The notes beneath the pieces were generated by a model that did no database searches, was not told where the DNA came from, and worked only from the letters and a program-made list of their open reading frames with translations. A program made the translations under genes and the position numbers. From DASXKD01 sp963734725 (GTDB lineage Bacteria; Actinomycetota; Actinomycetes; Streptosporangiales; Streptosporangiaceae), in the NCBI GenBank assembly GCA_963734725.1, contig CAVTIX010000008.1, positions 372,001 to 436,000 of the forward strand: 64,000 nucleotides of DNA. Direction: 5' to 3'. This document shows positions 16,722 through 25,495 of the stretch, piece by piece (the first letter of the stretch is position 1; each line of letters begins with the position of its first letter).

Positions 16722-18347
16722 ATGGCTAAGGGGTACCGCCCAGTGGATCGTGGCCAGGTGTTTTTGTTTCCGCCGGACATGCGGGAGTGGCTGCCGGCGG
16801 ATCACCCGGTGTGGCTGGTGATCAGGGTGGTGGAGCGGCACCTGGACACGGGTGCGTTTCATGCTGCCCGGCGCACCGGCGGCGCGGGGGCGCCTGGTTA
16901 TGACCTGGACATGCTGCTGGCGGTGCTGGTGTGGGCGTATGCGAGCGGGGTGACCAGTTCGCGGCGGATCGGGCAGTTGTGCGGGACCGATGTGGCGTTC
17001 CGGGTGATCTGCGCGCAGAACCTGCCCGATCACGCGACCATCGCCCGGTTCTGTGGCTGCTTCGGTGAGGCGACCGCGGGGTTTTTCGCGGAGGTGCTGG
17101 GCCTGTGCGCGCGGCTGGGCATGGGGAAGCTGGGAGTGGTCGCGCTGGATGGGATGAAGATCGCCGCCGGCGCGTCCAAGGCCGCCAACCGTGCCGAGGG
17201 GAAGCTGGCCCAGCTGGCCAGCGAGATCGTGGCCCGGCACGGGCAGGCCGATGCCGCCGAGGATGAGCTGTTCGGTGATGAGCGCGGGGATGAGGCGCCC
17301 GGGGACGTGTGGCGGACGGGCAGCCGGGATGAGCGGATCCGCGCGGCGCTGGCCAGCCTGCGGGCGGAGCGGGAAGCAGCCGAGAAGGCGCAGCGAGACC
17401 AGGCAGAGGCGTTCCGCGCCCGGCAGCGGGCCGGGCGGCGGACCGGATGTTCCCCCGACTTGGCGGCAGTGGCGCTGGCCGAAGAAAAGCTGGCCCGGGT
17501 CGCCGCCGCCCAGCAGGCCAAGATCGACGACTGGGAGGCGCGGAATGCCCGGTCGCTGGCGCAGACCGGCAAGCGTCTGGGTAACCCGCCACGGCGGCCA
17601 GCCAGCCAGCATGTGCGGGCCCGGCAGGCGGCCGCCCGGCTGGAGCGGGCCAGGCGGCGCCAGGCCGAAGCCGCCCGCCGGGCCGCTGACCGGGAACGCA
17701 GCCGGAAGGGGCCGGGGCCGGTGCGCAATCTCACCGACCCGGACTCGCGGCTGATGCCGGTGCGCGGCGGCGGGTTCATCCAGGGCTGCAACGCCCAAAA
17801 TGTCACCAGCGCCGATGGGCTGATCATCGCCACCGAGCTCACCAATGACTCCGCCGATTCCCGGTGGTTCGAGCCCATGGCGCGGGCCGCGGAGGATGCC
17901 GCCGCCCTGATCACCGCCAGCCGTCCTGCCGTAGGCCAGGATGCGGCCAGGATCGGGCTGCTGCTGGCCGATGCCGGCTACTGCTCCGAGCACAACCTCA
18001 CCACCTGCGGCCCGGACCGGCTGATCGCGGTCGGCAAACACCGCGGCCTGGAGCACGCCGCGCGCAGCGGCGGGGCCGCTGGCCGTCACCGGGCCGGGCC
18101 AGCCACCCAGGCGATGGCCGGGCGGCTGAAAACCGAAGACGGCCTCACCGCCTACCGCCAGCGCGGCCATATCGCCGAAACCCCGCACGGGCACATCAAG
18201 CACAACCTGCGCTTCCGGCAACTGTCGGCGCGCGGCAAGACCGCCGCCGCCGCCGAATGGGCCTTCACCGCCGCCGTCCACAACCTGCTCAAAGCCATCA
18301 CAAGCGGCCACCTCACTACCCAGGCCCTGGCCGCCCTGCCAGCCTGA
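16722..18347 (+). CDS. IS1182-family transposase
   Basis: DDE-type transposase. I chose the ATG at 16722, which gives the family N-terminus MAKGYRPVDRGQVFLFPPDM; an upstream in-frame extension overlaps the terminal repeat. Seen: an N-terminal DUF772-like domain (WLPADHPVWLVIRVVE, then VTSSRRIGQLCGTDVAFRVI), the first catalytic Asp in GVVALDGMKIAAGAS, a long Arg/Ala coiled region at about 200-340, the second Asp in GLLLADAGYCSE, and a C-terminal Glu candidate in the last 60 residues. The 541-residue frame is uninterrupted, so the element may be active. Confidence 0.9.
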   Translation: MAKGYRPVDRGQVFLFPPDMREWLPADHPVWLVIRVVERHLDTGAFHAARRTGGAGAPGYDLDMLLAVLVWAYASGVTSSRRIGQLCGTDVAFRVICAQNLPDHATIARFCGCFGEATAGFFAEVLGLCARLGMGKLGVVALDGMKIAAGASKAANRAEGKLAQLASEIVARHGQADAAEDELFGDERGDEAPGDVWRTGSRDERIRAALASLRAEREAAEKAQRDQAEAFRARQRAGRRTGCSPDLAAVALAEEKLARVAAAQQAKIDDWEARNARSLAQTGKRLGNPPRRPASQHVRARQAAARLERARRRQAEAARRAADRERSRKGPGPVRNLTDPDSRLMPVRGGGFIQGCNAQNVTSADGLIIATELTNDSADSRWFEPMARAAEDAAALITASRPAVGQDAARIGLLLADAGYCSEHNLTTCGPDRLIAVGKHRGLEHAARSGGAAGRHRAGPATQAMAGRLKTEDGLTAYRQRGHIAETPHGHIKHNLRFRQLSARGKTAAAAEWAFTAAVHNLLKAITSGHLTTQALAALPA

Positions 18348-18402
18348 ATCCAGCCATGCCTTACACACCAGGCCACCGCCCACCGACACATCCGCCGCCC
18401 AG

Positions 18403-18420
18403 CGATTCTGCAACAGCCCG
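18403..18420 (-). repeat. Right terminal inverted repeat core of the IS
   Basis: CGATTCTGCAACAGCCCG, the exact reverse complement of 16645-16662, with an imperfect hairpin outside it at 18427-18449. Confidence 0.92.
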
Positions 18421-18620
18421 ACGACTGTGATGGTTGCGCCAGCCATCACATTCGCAACGGTCAGGTCTGGGTGAGCAGAGGGACTGGAAGGGCCCAAGGT
18501 GACGGTGGGTCTGGAGTGATGCTAGGTGCCCGTATGGCGTCAGCGGGCCTTTGGCGGAGGCTAGCCTGGGAGCCGGGCGCGAGCCGCACGCGTGCCAGCC
18601 GCCAGGGATGGGCCCGCTGC

Positions 18621-20849
18621 TCACGTTTTCTCCAGGAAGCCGGCCTGCTCCTCGTCCAGGAGGGCGCTCATCTCGGCGGCCAGCGCCGGGTAGCCCGCCA
18701 GGTCCGGGTCGGCGTCCACAAGGTCCGTGGCCTCCGTGCGGGCCGTCACGATCAAGTCCCGGTCACGCAGCACGCTGAGCAGCTTCAGGCTCTTCTTCCG
18801 CCCCGCCTGGGCGGCGCCGAGCACGTCACCCTCCCGGCGCTGCTCCAGGTCGATCTCGGCCAGCCGGAACCCATCCACCGTCCCGGCCACGTCGGCCAGG
18901 CGCTGCCGCGCCTTGCTCCCCTCCGGGGCCTCGGTGACCAGCAGGCACAGCCCCGGTTCTGTGCCCCGGCCGACCCGGCCGCGCAACTGGTGCAGCTGGG
19001 ACACCCCGAACCGGTCGGCGTCCATGATCACCATGACGGTGGCGTTCGGCACATCCACGCCCACCTCGACCACCGTCGTCGACACCAGCACGTCGGCCGA
19101 CCCGTCGGCGAAGGACCGCATCGCGGCGTCCTTGTCGTCGGCCGGCAGCCGCCCGTGCATGATTTGCAGCCGCAGCCCGGCCAGCGGCCCCTGCGCCAGC
19201 GCGGGCGCCACGTCCAGCACGGCGAGCGGCGGCCGGCCGGGGCTGCCGTCGTCGTCGGGGCCGCCGAGCGCGGCGTCGGCGTCCCCCGGGCCGGAGGATG
19301 GGGCATCGCCAGCTTGGGCAAGAGAAGGCGCGCCGCCGTCCTCGCCGATGCGCGGGCAGACCACGTACGCCTGGCGCCCTTTCTCCGCCTCTTCCCGGAC
19401 CCGCTCCCAGGCCCGTTCCAGGTACCTGGGCTTCTCCGCCGCGGGCACCACATGGGTGGCGATCGCCGACCGGCCGCGGGGCAGCTCCGCCAGGGTCGAG
19501 ACGTCGAGGTCGCCGTAGACGGTCATGGCGACCGTCCGCGGGATCGGGGTGGCGGTCATCACCAGGACATGCGGGCGGGCGTCCTGGGCCTTCCCGCGCA
19601 GCGCGTCACGCTGCTCCACGCCGAACCTGTGCTGCTCGTCGATCACCACCAGGCCGAGGTCGGCGAACTGCACCTGCTCGGCGAGCAGCGCGTGGGTGCC
19701 GATCACGATCCCGGCCGTGCCCGATGCCGCGTCGAGCAGCGCCTCCCGGCGCGCGGCCGCGGGCTGGGACCCGGTGAGCAGGGCCACCCTGGTGGCCTCC
19801 TCCGCCCCGCCGAGCCTGCCCGCCTCGCCCAGCGGGCCGAGCAGGTCCGACACCGAGCGGTAGTGCTGCTGGGCGAGCACTTCGGTGGGCGCGAGCAGCG
19901 CGGCCTGGCCGCCGGCGTCGATGACCTGGAGCATCGCCCGCACCGCGATGACCGTCTTGCCCGAGCCGACCTCGCCCTGCAGCAGCCGGTGCATCGGGTG
20001 GTCCCGGGCCAGGTCGGCGGAGATGTCGGCGCCGACCTCCTGCTGGCCGGCGGTGAGCGTGAACGGAAGCCTGGCGTCGAACGCGCCGGCCAGGCCACCG
20101 GCGCCGGCGGGGCGGGCCGTGGCGGGCAGCGCGGCCGCGGCACGGCGGCGCTGCGCCAGCACGGACTGCAGCACGAACGCCTCGTCCCACTTCAGGCGCT
20201 TTTCGGCGCGGCGCTTCTCGGCCTCGTCCGCCGGCCGGTGGATGCCGCGCAGCGCGTCGGTGAGGCCGATCAGGCCGTGGCGCTCACGCAGCGGGCCGGG
20301 CAGCGGGTCCTCGACCTCGCCCAAGGTGTCCAGCACGATCCGGACGCACTTCTCGATGTCCCAGGTGGAGAGGTCCTTGGTGGCCGGGTACACCGGGATC
20401 AGTTCGGCCGCGTACTCGGCGGCCTTGGCTGCGTCGTCGGCGCCGAGCAGCTTGAACTCCGGATGGGCCAGCTGGCGCTGGCCCTTGAACGTGGAGACCC
20501 GCCCGGCGAACATGCCGTGCTGGCCCGGGGTGAGCTGGCGCCCCCAGAAGCCGACCCGGTTGAAGAACGTCAGCGCCAGCCGGGCCCGGCCATCGGTGAC
20601 CGTCACCTCGAGCAACTGGCCGCGCCGGGCCCGCATCGGCCGGGTCTTGACCTTCTCTATCTGCGCGAAGACGGTCACGTGGTCGCCGTCCCGCAGGGAC
20701 GCCAGGTCGGTCAGCTCGCCGCGGGTGGCGTACCGGCGCGGATAATGCCGGAGCAGGTCCCCGGTGGTGGTCAGGCCGAACGCCGCGTCCAGCTTGGCCG
20801 CGGCCTTCCCGCCGAGGGTGGCTCGCAGCGATTCCTCCAGGCCCGCCAT
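18621..20849 (-). CDS. recG: ATP-dependent DNA helicase RecG
   Basis: Remodels stalled replication forks and Holliday junctions. An N-terminal wedge/OB domain (residues 1-250) precedes two helicase lobes: GEVGSGKTVIAV near 300, DEQHRFG near 405, TATPIPRTVAM, VSTTVVEVGVDVPNA near 595, and QLRGRVGRGTEPG near 620. The 742 residues are full length. It diverges from rpmB, and a conserved recG-rsmD neighbourhood is broken here by the IS downstream. Confidence 0.95.
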   Translation of the reverse strand: MAGLEESLRATLGGKAAAKLDAAFGLTTTGDLLRHYPRRYATRGELTDLASLRDGDHVTVFAQIEKVKTRPMRARRGQLLEVTVTDGRARLALTFFNRVGFWGRQLTPGQHGMFAGRVSTFKGQRQLAHPEFKLLGADDAAKAAEYAAELIPVYPATKDLSTWDIEKCVRIVLDTLGEVEDPLPGPLRERHGLIGLTDALRGIHRPADEAEKRRAEKRLKWDEAFVLQSVLAQRRRAAAALPATARPAGAGGLAGAFDARLPFTLTAGQQEVGADISADLARDHPMHRLLQGEVGSGKTVIAVRAMLQVIDAGGQAALLAPTEVLAQQHYRSVSDLLGPLGEAGRLGGAEEATRVALLTGSQPAAARREALLDAASGTAGIVIGTHALLAEQVQFADLGLVVIDEQHRFGVEQRDALRGKAQDARPHVLVMTATPIPRTVAMTVYGDLDVSTLAELPRGRSAIATHVVPAAEKPRYLERAWERVREEAEKGRQAYVVCPRIGEDGGAPSLAQAGDAPSSGPGDADAALGGPDDDGSPGRPPLAVLDVAPALAQGPLAGLRLQIMHGRLPADDKDAAMRSFADGSADVLVSTTVVEVGVDVPNATVMVIMDADRFGVSQLHQLRGRVGRGTEPGLCLLVTEAPEGSKARQRLADVAGTVDGFRLAEIDLEQRREGDVLGAAQAGRKKSLKLLSVLRDRDLIVTARTEATDLVDADPDLAGYPALAAEMSALLDEEQAGFLEKT

Positions 20850-21011
20850 GGCCCCTCAGGATAGGGGGCGGCCCCGACGGGAGCGGCCGGCCACGCCTGC
20901 TCCGCGCGCCCTCGGTTCGCGCCCGGCCGCCTGGTCGGCTATCCTTCATCACTGGCCTGGGCGATGCCTGGGCGGTGTTTCTTTCCTCGATCTCATTAGG
21001 GAGCGTTCGGC

Positions 21012-21197
21012 GTGGCTTCCGTCTGCGACATCTGCGGCAAGGGGCCGGGATTCGGTAACAGGATCTCTCACTCGCACCGCCGCACCCCGCGCCGCTTCAA
21101 TCCCAACATCCAGGTCGTGCGGTCGAAGGCGGGCGGGACGTCACGCCGCCTGCACGTGTGCACCTCGTGCATCAAGGCGGGGAAGGTCACCCGCTAA
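21012..21197 (+). CDS. rpmB: 50S ribosomal protein L28
   Basis: A 61-residue product, ASVCDICGKGPGFGN at the N-terminus and HVCTSCIKAGKV at the C-terminus. The two CxxC pairs mark the zinc-binding form. The start is GTG with AGGGAG upstream. The stop lies five bases before a MITE-like element. Divergent from recG, the common arrangement. Confidence 0.95.
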   Translation: MASVCDICGKGPGFGNRISHSHRRTPRRFNPNIQVVRSKAGGTSRRLHVCTSCIKAGKVTR

Positions 21198-21201
21198 GCC
21201 G

Positions 21202-21388
21202 CTAGGGCGTGTCTTATAGATCCATGCCGTCGCGAGCGGCCGCCCGGCGGGATGCATCGCAAGGCGGAGCAGGAGCCCATAGCGGAGCTATGGTGACGAC
21301 GACGACGCCGCGAGGCCCACCCGCTTCCCCATTCCCCCTTCACTGGCGGACGCGCAGCAGGCCGGATGATCTGTAAGACATGCCCTAG
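21202..21388. mobile_element. MITE-like element, copy 1
   Basis: About 187 bp bounded by CTAG at both ends, with inverted termini of 19 bp (AGGGCGTGTCTTATAGATC against AGGGCATGTCTTACAGATC). It shares blocks with copy 2 at 46410-46593: CGCGAGCGGCCGC, ATCGCAAGGCGGAG, AGCGGAGCTATG, ACGCCGCGAGG, GGCGGACGCGCAGCAGG. The middle contains a small perfect hairpin CCATAG-CGGAG-CTATGG. It encodes no protein. The CTAG at its right end contains the stop codon of the gene at 21385-22086. Confidence 0.85.
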
Positions 21389-22086
21389 CCGAAGTGGCAA
21401 TGCCGGCCGTTGAACCAGCACTTTCCCGGGCGGACAGGGCTGCCTTGGACGCTGACGCCGACCGTGAAGGTCCGATCGCGCGGCCCCCGGCCGCCTGAGT
21501 AGTCGGTGGACCGCACGAGCGCGCCGTGCCCGCCGGGCGCGAGGTGGCCGCTGGGCTTAATGCGCTGGATGTGGCGGGCCGGATAGCCGATCCGCAGCCG
21601 CCATTCGGGCGGCGCCGCCCCTGGGAACGTGATGGTGATCCGACCCCAGAAGCCGCCTTGCCACCTGCCGGTGACTTTGTAGGTCAGCCTGGGCTGGGCG
21701 ATGGCGCTGCCACCACCGCTGCCCGTGTGCTGCCCGGGTGAGTGGTTGCCGGGCTCGGCGGACCCTGGTGACGACGGGAGAGTGCCGTCGCCGACACCGA
21801 ACGGGTACGGCTTCCCTCGCCCGGAGTGGTGCGTACAGCCATCCTGCGCGCACACTAGGCCGCCTTGCCCGGACGCACCGGGCGCCACGTAGCTGAACAC
21901 GGTCTGCATCGGGTAGGCCAGCGTCGCGGCGACCACGACCCCCAGCCCGGCCGCGAAGGTGGGCGTCACCACCACGCGGCGCATCACCGCACCAAAACGC
22001 CGCTCGGACGCCTCGGATGACGCGGGGCTGACATCGCGCCCCCGCGCCCTATGCCGGCGAGCCGTCGTCTTACGGTGTTGTGCCAT
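21385..22086 (-). CDS. Secreted or membrane-anchored protein with a possible CBM2-like domain
   Basis: 233 residues. A basic N-terminus (HRKTTARRHRARGR) is followed by one hydrophobic segment at about 41-67 (VVVTPTFAAGLGVVVAATLA), an uncleaved signal or anchor. A Gly/Ser/Pro linker leads to a C-terminal domain of about 95 residues: LTYKVTGRWQGGFWGRITI, then TFTVGVSVQGSPVRPGKCWF. The Trp-rich start and FNG end recall family 2 carbohydrate-binding modules; this is an inference. Its TAG stop is part of the CTAG at the edge of the MITE-like element, so insertion may have altered the C-terminus. Confidence 0.65.
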   Translation of the reverse strand: MAQHRKTTARRHRARGRDVSPASSEASERRFGAVMRRVVVTPTFAAGLGVVVAATLAYPMQTVFSYVAPGASGQGGLVCAQDGCTHHSGRGKPYPFGVGDGTLPSSPGSAEPGNHSPGQHTGSGGGSAIAQPRLTYKVTGRWQGGFWGRITITFPGAAPPEWRLRIGYPARHIQRIKPSGHLAPGGHGALVRSTDYSGGRGPRDRTFTVGVSVQGSPVRPGKCWFNGRHCHFG

Positions 22087-22171
22087 GAAGGGTCGCTATC
22101 AAGCATTGCCGCATGGTTAAGGAGCCCCTAAATCTAGACCATCACGCGGCGTGAGAGATAGGTGTAGACGT

Positions 22172-23116
22172 TTAGTTGCCAAAGTGATTCCATCCGGCCC
22201 GGCCGGTCACCGCGGCGCCGTTCACCAGGACCCCCTGGCCCTCCCGGACCTGCCCGATTACGGTCCAGTATCCAGGCAGTTCCCGCCCGGCAGGGAAGGT
22301 GGCGGCAAGCGCATGATCCTCGCCGCCGGTCAGCACCCAGTCCAGCGCGCCGGGACGGCCCAGCGCCGTGGCGGCCGCCGCCAGGGCGGGATTGCCGGGA
22401 AACCGGCCGGTGTCGATGTCGACCTGAACGCCGCTGGCCCGGGCCAGGTGCCCGGCGTCGGCGAGCAGGCCGTCGCTCACGTCGATCATCGCCGTGGCGC
22501 CGAGCGCCGCGGCCTCGGGCCCGGCGTGATACGGCGGAGCGGGCCGGCGGTGCGCGGCGATCAGCGGCGCCGGCCGGGTCAGCCCCGCTTCGAGCAGCGC
22601 CAGCCCGGCCGCCGACTCGCCGAGCACGCCCGCGTACGCGAGGACGTCACCGGGCCGGGCGCCGGCCCGGGTCACCGGATCCCGGCCGGCCAGGTCGCCC
22701 AGGGCGGTGACCGCGAGCACGACCGACCCGGCGCCGGACACATCGCCGCCGGCCACCGTGGCGCCCGCCCGGGCGCACTCTGCGGCGATGCCGGCGACCA
22801 GCTCACGTGCCCAGGCAACGGCCAGGTCCCCCGGCGCCGCGAAGCCGACGAGCAAGGCGACCGGGACGGCGCCCATGGCGGCCACGTCGGCGAGGTTCTG
22901 CGCGGCGGCCTTCGCGCCGATGTCCGCGGCGCTGGACCAGTCGCGGCGGAAATGGCGCCCCTCCACCAGCAGATCGGTGGTTGCCACCACCCGGGAGTCC
23001 GGGGCGGTCAGCACCGCGGCGTCGTCACCGATCCCGACAACGGTCCGGTCGCTGCGCGGAAGTTCGGCCGCGATCGCCTCGATGAACCCGAATTCGCCGA
23101 GATCCGAGATAGTCAT
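22172..23116 (-). CDS. thiL: Thiamine-monophosphate kinase
   Basis: Phosphorylates thiamine monophosphate to the diphosphate cofactor. Seen: GEFGFIEAIAAEL at the start, the ATP/Mg motif VVGIGDDAAVL, DLLVEGRHFRRDW, GGDVSGAGSVVLAV and MIDVSDGLLADAGHLA. I chose the ATG at 23116 (TISDLGEFGF), which has GGAG eight bases upstream, over an ATG 42 bases earlier. 314 residues. Divergent from the RAM-domain gene. Confidence 0.93.
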   Translation of the reverse strand: MTISDLGEFGFIEAIAAELPRSDRTVVGIGDDAAVLTAPDSRVVATTDLLVEGRHFRRDWSSAADIGAKAAAQNLADVAAMGAVPVALLVGFAAPGDLAVAWARELVAGIAAECARAGATVAGGDVSGAGSVVLAVTALGDLAGRDPVTRAGARPGDVLAYAGVLGESAAGLALLEAGLTRPAPLIAAHRRPAPPYHAGPEAAALGATAMIDVSDGLLADAGHLARASGVQVDIDTGRFPGNPALAAAATALGRPGALDWVLTGGEDHALAATFPAGRELPGYWTVIGQVREGQGVLVNGAAVTGRAGWNHFGN

Positions 23117-23217
23117 CGGGTTTTCTCCACACCGGGTGATTGAACCCGGGCTTGACAACAGGCTCTTAGGGTAGCGTTGGCCATTCCGGACCCAGGCGTG
23201 AGCCCCGGGAGGACGGC

Positions 23218-23451
23218 ATGGTGCAGGCGTACATTCTCGTGCAGACAGAGGTCGGCAAGGCCGCTGAGGTCGCTATTCGCATCGGCGAAATCCAGGGTGT
23301 AACCCAGGCGGAGGATGTCACCGGGCCATACGACGTGATCGTCCGGGCCGAGGCGGACAACGTCGACGATCTCGGCCGGCTCGTGGTGGCCAAGATTCAG
23401 GCGGTGCCGGGCATAACCAGAACGCTGACCTGCCCCATCGTGCACATTTAG
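23218..23451 (+). CDS. Stand-alone Lrp/AsnC ligand-binding (RAM) domain protein
   Basis: A 77-residue product (VQAYILVQTEVGKAAEVA, then DVTGPYDVIVRAEAD) that matches the effector-binding domain of Lrp/AsnC regulators without the DNA-binding HTH. Such proteins form ring-like oligomers and bind amino acids or related ligands; partner and ligand here are unknown. GGGAGG lies seven bases before the ATG. Its position between thiL and the gpsA-ddl region is conserved in many actinomycetes. Confidence 0.88.
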   Translation: MVQAYILVQTEVGKAAEVAIRIGEIQGVTQAEDVTGPYDVIVRAEADNVDDLGRLVVAKIQAVPGITRTLTCPIVHI

Positions 23452-23556
23452 GGGGCAACGGACCGTATCGGCCGGCCGTTGGATCACCCCGGTTCCTAGG
23501 CGCACGGCGCGTTGCCCAGCCTCCGCCGGGCCGGCGGATGCTGAGACACTGGCGGC

Positions 23557-24774
23557 ATGACCCGGACCGGGACGCCACACCCCATGGCTGGGCCCACCGC
23601 GGCGCCCAAGGATGCGGTGGCGCGTTTCGCGGCCCTGCTCGCGCCCGAGGGCCAAGAGCTTCTCGGCAGGCTGCGCGAGGCAGGCAGTTCCGCTACTGAC
23701 CTGCGGCTGGGCACGGATCTGCGGGCCGCCTACCCGGTGGACCTCGTGGTGGACGCGCTCGCGCAGCACGAGCTCCGGCTGCGCGCGCGGGCCAAGTTCA
23801 GCCGCGCGATGGACATGTTCTTCACCCGCGCCGGACTGGAGCAGGCGTCGGCGGAAGTGATCGCGGGCCATCGTTTGGCCAGGTATGCCGGCGCCGGGCT
23901 GATCGCCGACCTGTGCTGCGGCATCGGCGGGGACCTGACGGCCCTGGCCGCGGGGCGCCGGGCGCTCGCGGTCGACCGCGACCCGCTGCACCTGCGCATG
24001 GCGCTGGCCAACGCCGGGGCCTATGGCGTCGCGGCCGGCGTCACCGGGGTCGCCGCCGATGTGCGCGGCGCGAGCCTGCGGGGCGTCGACGCGGCGTTCA
24101 TCGACCCGGCCCGGCGGGCCGGCCAGCGGCGGCTGCGGGCCGGGGACAGCGAGCCGCCGCTGGCCTGGTGCCTGGGCCTGGCGGACACCGTCGCCCGGAC
24201 GGGCATCAAGGCCGCGCCCGGGCTCGCCCGCGACGCCGTGCCCCCGGCCTGGGAACTGGAGTTCATCGCGGTCGGGCGGGACCTGAAAGAAGCCGTCGCC
24301 TGGTCCCCCGCGCTGGCCACCGCCGCGACCCGGGCGACCGTTCTGCCGGGCGGGCACACGCTCACACCGGGCACCGGCGGGCCGGTCCCGGTGCGGGCGC
24401 CCGGCGGGTTCCTGCTGGACCCCAGCCCCGCGGTCACCAGGGCCGGGGTGGTGGAGGACCTGGCCCGCCTGACGGGCGCCTGGAAGATCGACGAGCAGAT
24501 TGCCTTCCTGTCCGCCGACACCGCGGTGCACACCCCGTTCGCCCGCACGCTGCAGGTGATCGACTCGGCGCCGTGGCGCCAGCGCAGCCTCCCCGCGCGG
24601 CTGCGCGCCCTGGACGTGGGGGCGGTGGACATCCGCCGGCGCGGGCTGGCCGGCGACGTCGCCGAACTGCGCCGCCAGCTACGGCTGTCCGGGTCACGCC
24701 GGGTCACGCTGGTGATGACCCGGGTCCAGGACCGGCCCTGGGGGCTGGTCTGCGTGGACGTCCCCGCGCCCTAA
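23557..24774 (+). CDS. SAM-dependent methyltransferase with THUMP-like domain
   Basis: 405 residues. A helical N-terminal part (1-120) includes RARAKFSRAMDMFFTRAGLEQ. A Rossmann methyltransferase core follows: LIADLCCGIGGDLTALA near residue 128, LAVDRDPLHLRMALAN, and VDAAFIDPARRAG near 182, which resembles the DPP-type active site. The C-terminus (SGSRRVTLVMTRVQDRPW) corresponds to the THUMP-like tail. The substrate, probably a nucleic acid, is not known to me. It ends overlapping the convergent cofC gene by four bases. Two in-frame ATGs (23557, 23584) are possible starts. Confidence 0.82.
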   Translation: MTRTGTPHPMAGPTAAPKDAVARFAALLAPEGQELLGRLREAGSSATDLRLGTDLRAAYPVDLVVDALAQHELRLRARAKFSRAMDMFFTRAGLEQASAEVIAGHRLARYAGAGLIADLCCGIGGDLTALAAGRRALAVDRDPLHLRMALANAGAYGVAAGVTGVAADVRGASLRGVDAAFIDPARRAGQRRLRAGDSEPPLAWCLGLADTVARTGIKAAPGLARDAVPPAWELEFIAVGRDLKEAVAWSPALATAATRATVLPGGHTLTPGTGGPVPVRAPGGFLLDPSPAVTRAGVVEDLARLTGAWKIDEQIAFLSADTAVHTPFARTLQVIDSAPWRQRSLPARLRALDVGAVDIRRRGLAGDVAELRRQLRLSGSRRVTLVMTRVQDRPWGLVCVDVPAP

Positions 24775-25421
24775 TCGAGCCGGGCCGCCACCGCGGCGGT
24801 GTGCGGGCCCACGCCCAGGTCGGACGCGGCGGTCAGGTCACGGGGCTGGTCCACGTCCCGGCGCAGGCTGGCCAGGCCGGGGAGGCTGAGCTCGATCGCG
24901 CCGGCGGCCCGGTGCCGCTCCGCGGACCGTGGCCCGAACCTGGGCCAGAACCGCGCGCCCGGCCGGGCCGCGTACAACGTGGTCCCGGCGCCGGAGGCAT
25001 CGGGCACGAACGAGTGATCCCAGTGCGCCGCCTCGCGCAGCCCCAGGTCGAGTTCGGCGGGGCGCAGCGCGGGCAGGTCGGCGGCCAGCGCGCCGATGCC
25101 CGAGGCGGGCCAGCGCGCCGCGGCCAGGGCCGCTCCGTGCCGCAGTGCGGGGTTGAGGCCCCGGCCGGGCTCGTCCCCGGTCACCAGGGCGCCCAGGCCC
25201 GCCAGCACCCGGGCGGCCTCGGCGTCGTCGGTCACCGCGATCACCCGGTCCACGACGGGGCACGCTAGCGCGGCGGTGACAGTGTCCGCGGCCATCGCCA
25301 GCGCCAGCGCGGGGCGGTGCGGCCCGGCCAGGACGGCGAGGCGGGATTTGGCGCGGGCAAGTACCTTGACGGGAACCACCAGTGACCAAGTGAGTGGCGA
25401 GCCGGCCCGCTGCGCGGTCAT
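24771..25421 (-). CDS. cofC: 2-phospho-L-lactate/phosphoenolpyruvate guanylyltransferase
   Basis: Activates phospholactate or PEP with GTP for coenzyme F420 assembly (cofC/fbiD). Seen: WSLVVPVKVLARAKSRL near the start, the LAADLPALRPAEL motif in the middle, and LPGLASLRRDVDQPRDL near the end. I prefer the ATG at 25421 (AGGA seven bases upstream), giving 216 residues; a GTG 21 bases earlier is in frame. Its presence indicates F420 biosynthesis, in keeping with the F420:NADP-oxidoreductase-like gene at 47177. Confidence 0.9.
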   Translation of the reverse strand: MTAQRAGSPLTWSLVVPVKVLARAKSRLAVLAGPHRPALALAMAADTVTAALACPVVDRVIAVTDDAEAARVLAGLGALVTGDEPGRGLNPALRHGAALAAARWPASGIGALAADLPALRPAELDLGLREAAHWDHSFVPDASGAGTTLYAARPGARFWPRFGPRSAERHRAAGAIELSLPGLASLRRDVDQPRDLTAASDLGVGPHTAAVAARLD

Positions 25422-25495
25422 ACCGCGATCCTGCCTCGACACCGCGACGCGGGAACCGGGAGACTGGCCAGACGAACACTCGGGAGGCGGCGCAG

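Larger units (their letters stand above)
16611..18457 (+). mobile_element. IS1182-like insertion sequence
   Basis: One transposase gene is bounded by inverted repeats. The inner 18 bp (16645-16662 and 18403-18420) match perfectly. Outside them the match continues imperfectly through a TGGCGCAACCA core that is itself part of a hairpin at each end: a perfect 7-bp stem at 16619-16635 and a 10-bp stem with one mismatch at 18427-18449. The exact outer borders and a target duplication could not be fixed by eye. The element is inserted between recG and rsmD, in the opposite orientation. Confidence 0.88.

Noticed and set aside
16500..18497. Minus-strand open frame across the insertion sequence
   Set aside because: Antisense to an intact transposase; includes the terminal repeats and has low-complexity composition.
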